64,000 bases of DNA, taken from positions 1,367,001 to 1,431,000 of the forward strand of contig NZ_AP019773.1 of NCBI RefSeq assembly GCF_009936175.1, written 5' to 3'. Position numbers and translations under genes: made by a program. This DNA is from Bartonella quintana (lineage in GTDB: Bacteria; Pseudomonadota; Alphaproteobacteria; Rhizobiales; Rhizobiaceae). The notes beneath the pieces were generated by a model that ran no database searches, was not told the origin of the DNA, and saw nothing but the letters and a program-made list of their open reading frames with translations. Shown piece by piece: positions 27,641 through 37,330 of the stretch; position 1 is the first letter of the stretch; each line of letters opens with the position of its first letter.

Positions 27641-28880
27641 TTCTTTCAATGAATTCCACCTTCTTACCACTTATTTATGCGATTCACTTCATAGGCTCTA
27701 CGGGCAAGCCCCCTGCCCTGAATATTCACAGCATTCGCGCTAAAGAACGCCTCCATGACACTCTATTCCATGCACCAACATATCCGCATGACCATTGTAC
27801 CCGCATTCTATCCATTGAAAACTTGCCGGTGTTTGCCAATTTTCTTTGATAACATGACCGCACCAAAGACAGTAGTAGCTCATCTTGTGAGATGGGACTG
27901 ATCTCATCAATCTGCCCTGCCACTGGCTTTTGCAATCAAGCTGTCGTCTAAACTTAAACCAAAATTGATCTAAAATCGAGCGATTGAAACCAGATTTTTG
28001 TTTTACATTAGTCCCCGGTTCTTTTACTGTGCCTTTTGCCAATTTCAACAGATTGCACACTTGTAAATCTTCAAGGTAGATCTTTGCGTGGTTTTCGCTG
28101 ATTTGACTTGAAGTCTGACGCAGAAAATCTTTACAGAAATGAAAAATCTGGTAATGCAAGTTGGCGATTTTCGCCTGTAAGTTCCTCCAGTTTTGACACA
28201 ATTTTACTTTAGTAGCTGTCTTTGCAGGTTAGCTCCCTTGCCTCTGTGCATCTGAAAAGTATTACGGGGTTCGAAAAAATCTCCATTGGAAAGTGTTGCA
28301 AAATGCACAATCCCCAGAGCAATGCCTTCTCTCCACCTGTAGCACGAGGATATCAATCTCATATTTTCTCTGAAAACTAACAAAAAACGTCTGCCTCTTT
28401 GGCTCACAATGCCATTTTTGATCTTCCTGAAATCACGTGAGTGTTGCGAGAGTGAAGCCACTCTCTTTTTGGGGAAGGACAAGTAATTGTTGTCCTGTTC
28501 AACTTTAAAGCCTTGGAGAAAGGGGATATTTCTTTTCACATCTTGCTTCTTGAATTTGGGAAAATTCGACTGCTTATGAAAAAAATTTTTAAATGCCTTC
28601 TCAAGATCTTTTAAAGATTGTGGCAAAATTTGTGAATGGCACTCTTTGAGCTCATGCAGCTCTTTTTTCCACTGGGGTAACAAATTTGCAATTCGCGTCT
28701 CACTGAATTTGAAGTCGCTATCCCCTGTTTATAGGATTCATTTTACCATGCTCATGCCCAATTATAAACCATACGAGCACATCCACAAAATTGTTTGATT
28801 TTGCAAGTTTGCTCACCATTTGACAAGCTCTCAAATTTAAAGGCTTTGTGGACCTGCAGAGAATCTGTTTCAAACAGCAT
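27640..28880 (-). pseudogene. tnpB: IS200/IS605-family TnpB (RNA-guided nuclease) pseudogene
   Basis: Reading the minus strand from the ATG at 28880: MLFETDSLQVHKAFKFESLS and EQTCKIKQFCGCARMVYNWA give the TnpB N-terminus, then stops. A frame change to LPQWKKELHEL, SQILPQSLKDLEKAFKNFF and FPKFKKQ gives the next block, which then decays. After another break, FRRQLDCKSQWQG is followed by the zinc-finger region YYCLWCGHVIKENWQTP with IECGYNGHADM. TnpB is the transposon-encoded ancestor-type relative of Cas12, cutting DNA guided by omega RNA. At least two frameshifts and several stops inactivate this copy, and the Asp/Glu RuvC residues are only partly recognisable (GIALGIV where the family has GIDLG). 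Confidence 0.9.
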
Positions 28881-28921
28881 TTTTACTCTTCTATTCTTGC
28901 TTCATGAAAAAAACTCAATAA

Positions 28922-29330
28922 AGACACAAACGATATTGCGTTTTTAATCTGCATGTTCACTGAGTCTTTGTAATAAAGTATCGTAGAAAGATTTTTCCAA
29001 AAGCCCTAGGAGAAGATTTCCGTCTTATTTGTAAGGGAATTTTTCTTGATTTTGAAGTTGAATATATCGAATTTGACGGTAAAGGTGATTCCGTTCAGCT
29101 GCTTATAAATCCTTCCCCTAAAGGAGCACTATCTTCTCCTTTGTTAACAGTTTAAAAGGTGTTTTTAGCGGAGTGTTAAAGAAAAAAATCGCTCACCGCT
29201 CAAAGAAAGTTATGGCATCATAAGCTTTGATCACCACCCAACTTTGCCAGTAGCGGCGAAAACCCAACGCTCACTAGGATTTGCCATAGAGCCAACAACA
29301 AAAACACCTAATGCGTGAAGTGGACTACGC
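28922..29330 (+). pseudogene. tnpA: IS200/IS605-family Y1 transposase TnpA remnant
   Basis: The plus strand reads KYRRKIFPKALGEDFRLICK, then DFEVEYIEFDGKGDSVQLLI and NPSPKGALSSPLLTV. These correspond to the TnpA order KYR..., the core strand with the HUH motif (here degraded to DSVQLL instead of DHVHLL) and the following SKLVNSLKG region. After stops, SPPNFASSGENPTLTR resembles the LWSPSYFAASCGG segment. The HUH histidines are lost. It is divergent from the tnpB remnant, as in IS605, so both belonged to one element covering about 27.56-29.35 kb. Confidence 0.78.
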
Positions 29331-29616
29331 CTTCTAGCACCGCCATAAACGAAGGTTTGGCAGCATAAGAGGAGAAAGAAACTGTAGAAAAAGAATTTGT
29401 AAATGATATCCTCAAAAAATTCATAACAAAAAAACAGAAGGCCTGAATGACGGTTGCTTACCAAGAGCTCTTATTCATAACAAATTATGCATATGGATCT
29501 CATCCCATCCCTATACAAAAGGGGTAAATTTCTCCTCTTAGAACTATAGAGACGCCGATGGTTTTTGTACGGATCCCGTTCCCTGTACCCTGTTTTTTCT
29601 TATTAAGCAGCTGTTT
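29331..29616. other. Region between the IS605 remnant and tolB
   Basis: No supported gene; the far flank of the insertion and the 3' side of tolB. A convincing tolB terminator was not found. Confidence 0.4.
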
Positions 29617-30939
29617 TTATTGCATATTGAGCAAGGGCGACCATGCTGGATCAGAAGCATCATTGGGTGTGGGCAATTGACGTTCATTGCGTCCAGTGAT
29701 GTCAATTGTGTAAATTTTTGGTCCCATGCCTGGGTTTTTGCGAAAAAACATCAGCACGCGGCCATTGGGAGCCCAAGTCGGTCCTTCATTGTGAAAACCC
29801 GTGGTTAAAATTCGTTCTCCTTTTCCATCAGGGCGCATAACGCCAATGGAAAATTGTCCCTCCAATTGTTTTGTAAAAGCGATATAATCCCCACGCGGAG
29901 ACCAAATAGGGGTAGAATAACTACCCTCGTTTGCAGAAATACGCTGGAGATTGCTCCCATCAGCATTCATCGTATAAATTTGCGGCTTTCCACTGCGATC
30001 CGACGAAAAGACGATTTGTGTTCCATCTGGCGAATAAGAAGCTGATGTATCAATGGCTGAAGTTGTTGTGATCCGCGTCATCATACGTGTGCGTAAATCC
30101 ATGGTGTAAAGGTTTGCGCTCCCATTATTTTGCAATAAACTCATGATCACTTTTTGTCCATCAGAAGAAAAACGCGGCGCAATTGTCATATTTTTAAAGG
30201 TTCCTATCAACTCCCTTTGTCCCATTTCAATTTGTTGAAGATAAACATGGGGAGGTTGATTGTGCTCGTAAGCCATATAGGTAATTTCTTGCCGTTTTGG
30301 TGAAAATCGTGGTGTAAGCACCAATTCACTCCCATCAGAAATGTAGATCAAATTTGCCCCATCTTGATCCATAATTGCTAAACGTTTAATGCGTGCATTT
30401 TGGGGACCTGTTTCATCGATAAAAACAATTCGTGTATCAAAATAGCCGCTTTCTCCCGTCATCTCACTATAGATCTCATCTGCGATCATATGGGCAACAC
30501 GGCGCCAACGTTCTGTGGCGGTATAAAAACGCCGTCCTTTGAGTTGTTGACGCCCAAATACATCCCATAAACGAAAATCGACTCTCAATCGTCCGTCATT
30601 TTCTCTTATAACTTGCCCCGTGACCAAACCTTGCGCTTTTATTTTTTGCCAATGAGAAAAATGAGGTTGACTGTTGGGATTGGAGATTTTTTCAAAAAAA
30701 GATGCCTTATCAAGCGGTAAAAAAAGTCCTGATCGTTCAAGATCCGCTGTGACTACCGCTGCGATCTTCAGCCCGATCGAATCGTTGGAAACAAAATCCG
30801 TGATTGCAATAGGAATAGGATTAAAATCAGCACTGGAAATAGTGCCTTTCAATTTTGCATGGACAGATGAAAAACTCGAAAGCCACAAACTGCAAATGAC
30901 AATAAACCAAGAAAAAAATATGCGTCTCGTCATAACCAT
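29617..30939 (-). CDS. tolB: Tol-Pal system protein TolB
   Basis: Periplasmic beta-propeller protein that shuttles between TolA and Pal. It has a signal peptide ([11 protein letters not shown] to SSVHA), an N-terminal domain to about residue 160, then propeller repeats with the diagnostic pattern SPDG(T/K).[14 protein letters not shown] and [13 protein letters not shown]. It ends with [10 protein letters not shown] chose ATG 30939 because AAAGGA lies just upstream and the signal peptide starts well there; an ORF start at 30987 would add 16 residues and overlap tolA. Same-strand position directly after tolA agrees with the operon tolQ-tolR-tolA-tolB. Confidence 0.95.
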   Translation of the reverse strand: MVMTRRIFFSWFIVICSLWLSSFSSVHAKLKGTISSADFNPIPIAITDFVSNDSIGLKIAAVVTADLERSGLFLPLDKASFFEKISNPNSQPHFSHWQKIKAQGLVTGQVIRENDGRLRVDFRLWDVFGRQQLKGRRFYTATERWRRVAHMIADEIYSEMTGESGYFDTRIVFIDETGPQNARIKRLAIMDQDGANLIYISDGSELVLTPRFSPKRQEITYMAYEHNQPPHVYLQQIEMGQRELIGTFKNMTIAPRFSSDGQKVIMSLLQNNGSANLYTMDLRTRMMTRITTTSAIDTSASYSPDGTQIVFSSDRSGKPQIYTMNADGSNLQRISANEGSYSTPIWSPRGDYIAFTKQLEGQFSIGVMRPDGKGERILTTGFHNEGPTWAPNGRVLMFFRKNPGMGPKIYTIDITGRNERQLPTPNDASDPAWSPLLNMQ

Positions 30940-30983
30940 TATGGATATGTATCCTTTCATTGAAGAGCGAAAAATATTATATC

Positions 30984-32168
30984 TCACCGGATTATCTCTT
31001 GAAGGGGATCAACATTAAAATCGAAACCCTGTCCCCACAAATCATATTGATCACGTGGGAGGTCTTTATAAGGTTGGCATGAAAAAACAGCTGCATAGAC
31101 CTGTCTTATCATAATAGCTTGCTGACTTTCTTCACCACTTAAGGGATCAATGATAGGATTTCCTAAGATCATTCCTTCGCGGTCTAAATAAAATCGCAAA
31201 CGCACAACTGGACGATTTTTAAAATCTCCACCAAGGGCAACGAGTTTAAGTTTTTTTTGAATACACCCGCCTACAATATTGATCAATGTTTGTGCCATTT
31301 TTGTGGTATCGTTGATATTTTTTCGTCCCCCCAAAGCTTCTGGTTCGCTGGAGCGCTTTGCCCCACCTCCTTGCGTGTGTGTGCGATTGAGCAAATTTTT
31401 TTCTTCCATTGCCAAAATATCTTCAATTGTCTGTCTCGTCATTTGTTGATTTTGTTTTTTCGCGGCTTGCGCATTTTGCGTCACGGATTTTTGGGCGGGC
31501 TTCGGTTTTAACTTTGGAAAAGGTGATCTGTCTGGTAGCGCTCTCTGCGGAGCTTGTTGGTGTATTTGCACTTGCTCTACAGGCGCTTTTTGTGCTTCAG
31601 GAGCTGTTTGCGGCAATGTTGCTTCTTCATTTTTACGCATTTCTTCGGATGCTTCTGGCACAACCTTTTGAGTAACTTCCGGATGCACCTCTTCAGGGGT
31701 CGCCGGCACAATCTTCTGCGCAACCTCTGGACGCACCTCTGCGACTTTCTCTGCTTTTGTTTCTAGTAATTCCTGTGCTTTGAATGGTGGTGAAGGTTTT
31801 TCAGACACCTTTTCTTCTCCTGATGGTGAAGACATTGTCTCAACACGTCGTGGTTTTTCTTTCGGCTTGAAGGGCGCAAGACTATCTACTTGTCCCTCTC
31901 CAAAATGATGCGCTTCTTGTTTTTCTTGTGGTTTGGTGGTAGACTTCACTGCAGGAATTGCACGCACAGGGCCATTCAAAGCCCCCTGGTGAGAGGAAAG
32001 TTCTTCTGTCAGAGGGGCAAGGGTGATAGGAATTGTTTCCAGTTGTTGCGGTAAAGAGACGGGGTTGGTGAAATGAATAACCCCCAAGCTGAGAAAAATT
32101 ATATGAACTGCAAGGGATAAAGCCAAGCCTCGTTTCATGGTATGATAAGAGTCTTTATTCATCTCCAT
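30984..32168 (-). CDS. tolA: Tol-Pal system protein TolA
   Basis: Inner-membrane-anchored protein that spans the periplasm and couples TolQR to Pal/TolB. An N-terminal membrane segment ([18 protein letters not shown], about residues 14-32) is followed by a long Pro/Glu/Lys/Ala-rich stalk with internal repetition ([32 protein letters not shown]) to about residue 265. A globular C-terminal domain contains [19 protein letters not shown] and the final [15 protein letters not shown]. 394 residues fits alphaproteobacterial TolA. Low sequence conservation is normal for the stalk; position between tolR and tolB secures the call. Later in-frame ATGs at 32162 and 32138 are alternatives. Confidence 0.93.
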   Translation of the reverse strand: MEMNKDSYHTMKRGLALSLAVHIIFLSLGVIHFTNPVSLPQQLETIPITLAPLTEELSSHQGALNGPVRAIPAVKSTTKPQEKQEAHHFGEGQVDSLAPFKPKEKPRRVETMSSPSGEEKVSEKPSPPFKAQELLETKAEKVAEVRPEVAQKIVPATPEEVHPEVTQKVVPEASEEMRKNEEATLPQTAPEAQKAPVEQVQIHQQAPQRALPDRSPFPKLKPKPAQKSVTQNAQAAKKQNQQMTRQTIEDILAMEEKNLLNRTHTQGGGAKRSSEPEALGGRKNINDTTKMAQTLINIVGGCIQKKLKLVALGGDFKNRPVVRLRFYLDREGMILGNPIIDPLSGEESQQAIMIRQVYAAVFSCQPYKDLPRDQYDLWGQGFDFNVDPLQEIIR

Positions 32169-32239
32169 GCCTTGTGTTTTTTATTTTCAATCGCTCTTTG
32201 TTATTTTTACAGACAACCTGCGACAGTTTCTGATAAATT

Positions 32240-32692
32240 TTATTGTGCCAAACTGGCTAAAGAAATTTGTGAAAAACCTGCTTTTCGAAGTTCGGCGAGC
32301 AGTTGTAACACTTTTTGATATTCAATCGTTCTAGCAGCACGCACAAAAATACGTTGATTTTTTTGTGTAAGATCAGTTGTATGTTGGGCTTTGAGTTGTG
32401 CAATGAGAGCTTCAAATGTGTCGTAATAGTCTTGATTGATGGCTAAGCGCCCTTGCGCATCAAGTGAAACCGTGATTGGAGTGCTCTCCATTTGCACAGG
32501 TTCGGCTTGACTACGCGGCAAATCAAGAGGAACACCGTTGATCAAAAGTGGAGCAGAAACCATGAAAATAATCAACAATACCAACACGACATCAACAAAA
32601 GGTGTGACATTGATTTCACTCATCAGTTGGCTGTGCAAACGATGTCGTCTGCGTGTGTTTTTTTGAGAAGAAGAAGCAACAGAAATTCCCAT
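32240..32692 (-). CDS. tolR: Tol-Pal system protein TolR
   Basis: Proton-channel component with TolQ. It has a single N-terminal membrane segment with the family signature SEINVTPFVDVVLVLLIIFMV, whose Asp is the proposed proton site. The periplasmic domain includes IFVRAARTIEYQKVLQLLAELRKAG. 150 residues is typical. The gene is a paralogue of exbD at 13870 and lies 12 bases downstream of tolQ, before tolA. Confidence 0.95.
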   Translation of the reverse strand: MGISVASSSQKNTRRRHRLHSQLMSEINVTPFVDVVLVLLIIFMVSAPLLINGVPLDLPRSQAEPVQMESTPITVSLDAQGRLAINQDYYDTFEALIAQLKAQHTTDLTQKNQRIFVRAARTIEYQKVLQLLAELRKAGFSQISLASLAQ

Positions 32693-32704
32693 GAACAGCT
32701 CCCC

Positions 32705-33418
32705 TTATAATGGTGAATGCGACATGCGTGTCTCATCAATACGCCGTGATACAATTGTTGAAAATTCATCGGCAAAATTTTCTATCTGTGCAATTATCTG
32801 CGCACTTTCATTGACCAATTTATTATAGGCAATAACAGCTGGGATTGCAGCAAACAAACCAATGGCGGTCGCCAAAAGTGCCTCTGCAATACCTGGTGCG
32901 ACAATCGCCAGTGAAGTGTTTTGAGAAGCTGAAATAGAAAGAAACGAACCCATAACACCAATAACCGTTCCCAAAAGGCCGATAAAAGGACCCGCCGATC
33001 CAAGTGTAGCAAGAAAACTTAATTTTGATTCTATTTTTGCGCTTTCACGCCCTAAAGTAAGATCCATAGCCTTATCAATCCTGCTTTGAAGACTTATTGA
33101 TGTATGGATTCCTTTTTCAAGGGATTTTTTCCACTCCATCATTGCTGCCATAAAAACCGCCGAGATACTACTAGGGCGCTGACTTTTACAGGTTGAATAA
33201 AGGTCTTCCAAAGGTTTTCCTGACCAAAATATGCGTTCAAATTGTTTTATTTCACACCGTATTTTCCGATAGGTAAAGATTTTTTCAAAAATAATTGCCC
33301 AACTCCATACGGAAGCCAGCAATAAACTAATCATAATAGCTTTCACAACCCAATTAGCTTGGATAAACAAGCGCAACATTCCAATCGTTTCCAGACTTGT
33401 TAGTTCCATATGCGGCAT
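32705..33418 (-). CDS. tolQ: Tol-Pal system protein TolQ
   Basis: MotA/TolQ/ExbB proton channel protein. The first membrane segment is NWVVKAIMISLLLASVWSWAIIF (about 21-43). The channel domain contains FLATLGSAGPFIGLLGTVIGVMGSF and VAPGIAEALLATAIGLFAAIPAV (about 130-205). 237 residues is typical. First gene of tolQ-tolR-tolA-tolB; ybgC lies 143 bases upstream. Paralogue of exbB at 14376, which has a longer cytoplasmic loop. Confidence 0.96.
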   Translation of the reverse strand: MPHMELTSLETIGMLRLFIQANWVVKAIMISLLLASVWSWAIIFEKIFTYRKIRCEIKQFERIFWSGKPLEDLYSTCKSQRPSSISAVFMAAMMEWKKSLEKGIHTSISLQSRIDKAMDLTLGRESAKIESKLSFLATLGSAGPFIGLLGTVIGVMGSFLSISASQNTSLAIVAPGIAEALLATAIGLFAAIPAVIAYNKLVNESAQIIAQIENFADEFSTIVSRRIDETRMSHSPL

Positions 33419-33561
33419 AATTTTGTCCCTCTAAATGAAAGGTTCATCTGTTAAATTCTATAAAACAGATTGTTTTACAGTTTCTAAATTTAAGAAAACA
33501 AATTCCCCTTTTTCTCCAGTAAAGAACCACTAGAATATCGCTTTTTTAACAGAGTACACTC

Positions 33562-34002
33562 TTAAACAAAAAGTGTCGAAAAAAGCTCCTTAGGTAAACG
33601 TCGAGGTTTTCCCTCTTCATTAATGAGGGCAATTTCAACCTTTGCTGTTACCAACATCACATCCCTCCGCAGAATATATTGCTCCATGAAAAAGCGTGCC
33701 CCTTGAACACGATTGATCCGTGTTTTGATTGTTAAAAGATTATCGATTTGTGCTGGCCGGGAAAAATTGATTTCCATATGACGGACAACAAAAAACAGTT
33801 TTTCACCCTCAGCGCCTGATGCTAACAGCTTGTTATTAAAACCTGTATCTCGTAAAAATTCTGAACGTCCCCGTTCAAAAAATTCCAAATAGCGCGCATG
33901 GTAAACCACGCCAGAAAAATCTGTATCAGCGACATAAACCCGCACCTGAAAATCATGAAAAGCATTTGTATAATTACTCTTGAAAGAAATTTTTTCAGTC
34001 AT
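33562..34002 (-). CDS. ybgC: Tol-Pal-associated acyl-CoA thioesterase YbgC
   Basis: Hot-dog-fold thioesterase that hydrolyses acyl-CoA; it is genetically linked to Tol-Pal and phospholipid metabolism. The 4HBT motif is clear: [29 protein letters not shown], with the catalytic Asp in YVADTDFSG. The ATG at 34002 overlaps the ruvB stop by 8 bases (ATGACTGA), so translation is coupled. An in-frame ATG at 34011 is also possible; the longer frame beginning at 34098 lies inside ruvB and is not needed. 146 residues is normal. Confidence 0.94.
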   Translation of the reverse strand: MTEKISFKSNYTNAFHDFQVRVYVADTDFSGVVYHARYLEFFERGRSEFLRDTGFNNKLLASGAEGEKLFFVVRHMEINFSRPAQIDNLLTIKTRINRVQGARFFMEQYILRRDVMLVTAKVEIALINEEGKPRRLPKELFSTLFV

Positions 34003-35080
34003 CGGCTTCATCCCATAAAGTCGCTTGTCCTGATGAATTGTCTTGCGTATTAAGTAATTGAGCACATTTTTGTGTTGAAATCGTGGAAGCCGGAGCACAA
34101 AGCCCTAAATGGTTCCAAGCTTTTTCTCTCAGAATTCGCCCGCGAGCGGTCCGCTGAATAAAACCTTGTTGGAGAAGATAGGGTTCAATAATATCTTCAA
34201 TGGCATCACGCGGCTCTGAGAGAGCAGCAGCAATGGTCTCAATGCCCACTGGACCACCTAAAAAAGTTTCTGCAATTAACAACAAATAACGACGATCAAG
34301 TGGATCGAGACCAAGATGATCAACCTCAAGACGCGAAAGCGCTTCATCAGCAACTTTGCGGTCAATTTTTTTTGCCCGTTTGACAAGAGCAAAATCACAA
34401 ACCCGCCGTAAAAGTCGTCCCGCAATCCGTGGAGTACCGCGTGCCCGTCGGGCAATTTCATGGGCGCCATCATCACTGATCTGTACCGAAAAAAGGCGCG
34501 CATTGCGCTGAACAATATATTCCAATTCCTCTATGGTATAAAAATTGAGACGAATTGGAATGCCAAACCGATCCCGTAATGGTGTGGTCAAGAGTCCTAA
34601 ACGCGTGGTTGCTGCAACCAAAGTGAATTTGGCAAGATCAATTTTAACTGAACGCGCTGCAGGACCTTCACCAAGAATAAGATCAAGCTGATAATCTTCC
34701 ATGGCTGGATAAAGAATTTCTTCAATAGCCGGATTTAAACGATGAATTTCATCAATAAACAGAACATCACGTTCTTCTAGATTGGTTAAAAGAGCTGCCA
34801 AATCTCCTGATTTAGCAATAACAGGACCCGAAGTAGAGCGAAAATTAACCCCTAATTCTTTGGCCATAATCTGTGAAAGTGTTGTTTTGCCTAAACCAGG
34901 TGGTCCTACAAACAAAACATGGTCTAGTGCTTCTTGACGCGCTTTTGCTGCTTCGATAAATATTTTTAAATTTGCACGTGCTGCCTCTTGACCAATAAAG
35001 TCATCGAGCACTTGTGGTCTTAAGGAACGATCTGGATCGTTGGGAAAAGGCACACTATCAAGAAGGCGTTGGTCTTTCAT
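33995..35080 (-). CDS. ruvB: Holliday junction branch migration ATPase RuvB
   Basis: AAA+ motor that drives branch migration with RuvA at Holliday junctions. It has the family start [26 protein letters not shown], Walker [11 protein letters not shown], Walker [11 protein letters not shown], sensor 1 [18 protein letters not shown], and the C-terminal winged-helix region [40 protein letters not shown]. 361 residues is slightly long because of a C-terminal Thr/Gln/Asp-rich tail. Operon order ruvC-ruvA-ruvB-ybgC. Confidence 0.97.
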   Translation of the reverse strand: MKDQRLLDSVPFPNDPDRSLRPQVLDDFIGQEAARANLKIFIEAAKARQEALDHVLFVGPPGLGKTTLSQIMAKELGVNFRSTSGPVIAKSGDLAALLTNLEERDVLFIDEIHRLNPAIEEILYPAMEDYQLDLILGEGPAARSVKIDLAKFTLVAATTRLGLLTTPLRDRFGIPIRLNFYTIEELEYIVQRNARLFSVQISDDGAHEIARRARGTPRIAGRLLRRVCDFALVKRAKKIDRKVADEALSRLEVDHLGLDPLDRRYLLLIAETFLGGPVGIETIAAALSEPRDAIEDIIEPYLLQQGFIQRTARGRILREKAWNHLGLCAPASTISTQKCAQLLNTQDNSSGQATLWDEADD

Positions 35081-35102
35081 CTTTATGCATTTTTACCTTG
35101 TG

Positions 35103-35720
35103 CTAAGTGGAAGGAGAAAGCAATTTGAGACTATGGCGAATAAGCAGTGCAGAGGAAACAGTTTCCCCTTCAAGAGCGTTCATCGCCAAAGCAAGAGCCC
35201 TGGCTGCTTGATCACGTTCAAAACCGAGCTTGACCAAAGCAGAGAGTGCATCATTAGTAGGTTGATGAGTCACTTCCAAATGAGGCTGTGGAGTGAAATG
35301 GAGTGCATTGTCATTAAATGGCAATGCTTTGCTTTTAAGTTCGCTCACAATTCTTTCGCTCACTTTTTTTCCAACACCTGGAGCCCGGCTAATCATTGCA
35401 ATATCGTTTAATGCAATCGCTTGTGCAAGTTCATCTGGCGATAAAGTGCCTAAAATTGCCAAAGCAACCTTTGCTCCCACACCAGGCACATTTTGTAGAA
35501 GACAAAACCACTCTTGTTCCGCTTTCGCGACAAAACCAAAAAGGCGGATAGCCTCTTCACGAACATGGGTTTCAATAAAGAGACTTAAACTCTCACCAAG
35601 GGCTGGCAAAGAAGGACGCAACCGATTTGAGATAAAAACCACATAACCCACCCCCTGAACATCAACAATGATATGATCATCAAAGACATGTTCAAGGATA
35701 CCTTTTAATTTGCCAATCAT
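35103..35720 (-). CDS. ruvA: Holliday junction branch migration protein RuvA
   Basis: Binds four-way junctions and loads RuvB. It starts [26 protein letters not shown] (the OB-fold domain). Two helix-hairpin-helix motifs follow ([18 protein letters not shown] and [18 protein letters not shown]). The C-terminal domain III (about residues 150-205) binds RuvB ([20 protein letters not shown]). Starts within the ruvC stop (ATGA overlap at 35720). Confidence 0.97.
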   Translation of the reverse strand: MIGKLKGILEHVFDDHIIVDVQGVGYVVFISNRLRPSLPALGESLSLFIETHVREEAIRLFGFVAKAEQEWFCLLQNVPGVGAKVALAILGTLSPDELAQAIALNDIAMISRAPGVGKKVSERIVSELKSKALPFNDNALHFTPQPHLEVTHQPTNDALSALVKLGFERDQAARALALAMNALEGETVSSALLIRHSLKLLSPST

Positions 35721-36226
35721 GCGGTAATCCTTGCATAATGAGAAGCGCTGGTGCGGTGGGTACTATGGCAAAGAGCAAGAGCAAGCGCATCAGCAGCATC
35801 ACTGCTGTCAAATTCAGCACGTGGGAGAAGAACTTTTACCATCATGTGAATTTGTTCCTTAGCACCATGACCAACCCCAATAACCGATTTTTTTACTTTG
35901 TTCGGAGCATACTCAAAAACGGGAAGATTTGCTTGCGCCGGAGCAAGGAGAGCAATGGCTCGCGCTTGACCAAGTTTTAAAGTCGCTGTAGCATCCTTAT
36001 TAACAAACACCTGCTCTACGGCAGCTTCATGGGGCATAAATTGATGCAAAATATCTGAAAGCCCTTTGTAAAGCTGGCATAGCCTAGAAGCAAGGTCACA
36101 GCGTGCATCAGAAGAAAGCGTGCCTGCTGCAACGAATTGAAGACGATTGCCAGAGAAATCGATAACGCCCCATCCTGTTCGCCGCAATCCGGGATCAATG
36201 CCTATAATACGAATCGTCTCTGCCAT
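35717..36226 (-). CDS. ruvC: Crossover junction endodeoxyribonuclease RuvC
   Basis: Resolves Holliday junctions by symmetrical nicking. The acidic catalytic residues are visible in [17 protein letters not shown] (Asp), the [11 protein letters not shown] segment (Glu) and the C-terminal [16 protein letters not shown] (Asp pair). The ATG at 36226 starts the conserved [13 protein letters not shown]; the longer open frame to 36286 begins with an unrelated Leu/Cys-rich run. 169 residues is standard. First gene of the ruv cluster; upstream lies a decayed copy of the rcdA 3' end. Confidence 0.96.
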   Translation of the reverse strand: MAETIRIIGIDPGLRRTGWGVIDFSGNRLQFVAAGTLSSDARCDLASRLCQLYKGLSDILHQFMPHEAAVEQVFVNKDATATLKLGQARAIALLAPAQANLPVFEYAPNKVKKSVIGVGHGAKEQIHMMVKVLLPRAEFDSSDAADALALALCHSTHRTSASHYARITA

Positions 36227-36644
36227 AAAGCCAAGTTTATACATTTTTTTCATATTTGAACAGCTGCACAAAAGCAAATAGAGCAAAAGAAGGATACAAA
36301 CCCGATTTATTTGCTCACCGGATTGTCATCTTCCAAGATATAGGGGCAGATACCTCTTTTTCCCTTTCCCATAAAGCAACTCTTGCATGTGCACTTCTAG
36401 ACGGAAGAAAGATGCTGCCTTCAAGATCAATCGTCCTCTTAATCGCAATCATCTCTACCATGAAAACAAATTGATACGTTTTTGCCACACGTGGACAAGA
36501 AGGCTAGGCAGCAAAAAGAACCCAGGAAGAGTACAGAGCAATAAAACAAAGGAAATGAAGGAAATTGATCAAAATGCGCTCTCCCACAGAGACAAAAGGA
36601 CTCCCAGACGAAATAGAAAAGAGAGAAACGAGATGCAAAATTCT
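36227..36644. other. Region between ruvC and rcdA with a duplicated rcdA 3' end
   Basis: 36316-36415 repeats the rcdA 3' end at 36690-36789 (both with CACCGGATTGTCATCTTCCA, then ATAAAGCAACTCTTGCATGT versus ATAACGCATATATTGCATGC, then CTTCTAGACG). The offset is about 373 bp. Insertions and substitutions destroy the reading frame. No other gene is seen. Confidence 0.8.
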
Positions 36645-37163
36645 CTAAGAACGCTGAAAAGCCGTTTTAAGCAATTCAATTTGTGTGCCCACCGGATTGT
36701 CATCTTCCAAGACATTAGAAGATATGCTTTCTCTCCCATAACGCATATATTGCATGCGCGCTTCTAGACGAAGGGAACGAGCGACAAAGTGGCGGAAAAT
36801 TTCTGGAAACTCTTGCCAATGAACGCTTTCTAATTTCAGTGTCGGTGTGTGAAGCGATACTTTCGCAATTTCTTTTTGTATTTGTTCTGGTGACATTTCT
36901 CCTTCGCGCTCTGCGCGAAGAAGGAGAAGTTGAGAAGCTATTTGCATAAGCCGTGTACTTAAATACATCGCTTCTTTAGCATAAAGTGCAGAAACTTCTG
37001 CTGAGAGAAAACGTGCAGCTATTCTTCCTTCCGTATCAATATAAGCTGCTGTTTCTTCAATCAACGCCATCGTTTCTTCATAGAGGCGGTTAAAAACACT
37101 GTCAAAAGCATTATGCTCAATCATGATAATGGGTTTATCGTATGGACGTTTATGTGCGCTCAC
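36645..37163 (-). CDS. rcdA: DUF1465 protein, RcdA-like cell cycle adaptor
   Basis: Alphaproteobacterial DUF1465 family; Caulobacter RcdA is a member and acts as an adaptor that helps ClpXP degrade CtrA. Visible features are the mostly helical body FNRLYEETMALIEETAAYID, the conserved SAEVSALYAKEAMYLSTRLMQIASQLLLLRAEREGEM and the C-terminal half with REGEMSPEQIQKE. The GTG at 37163 is preceded by TTGGAGT at suitable spacing and opens with SAHKRPYDKP; a TTG at 37178 or ATG at 37109 are alternatives. A substrate-adaptor role is from the family and was not tested for this protein. Confidence 0.82.
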   Translation of the reverse strand: MSAHKRPYDKPIIMIEHNAFDSVFNRLYEETMALIEETAAYIDTEGRIAARFLSAEVSALYAKEAMYLSTRLMQIASQLLLLRAEREGEMSPEQIQKEIAKVSLHTPTLKLESVHWQEFPEIFRHFVARSLRLEARMQYMRYGRESISSNVLEDDNPVGTQIELLKTAFQRS

Positions 37164-37330
37164 GCTTTTATACTCCAAATATCAACACAAAAATTACAAT
37201 GCTCAACGAAACGAAAGCCAAAAAGTTTCTTTTCCTGCTGTGTAAAATGCTTTTTTTAAATGAGTACCTCTTTTAAAACTTCTGCGCAATATGCCTTTTT
37301 ATGCTAGGGTTAACGGGTTATAGAATGCCA

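Noticed and set aside
36227..36286. N-terminal extension of RuvC
   Set aside because: Leu/Cys-rich residues before [13 protein letters not shown] have no counterpart in the family.
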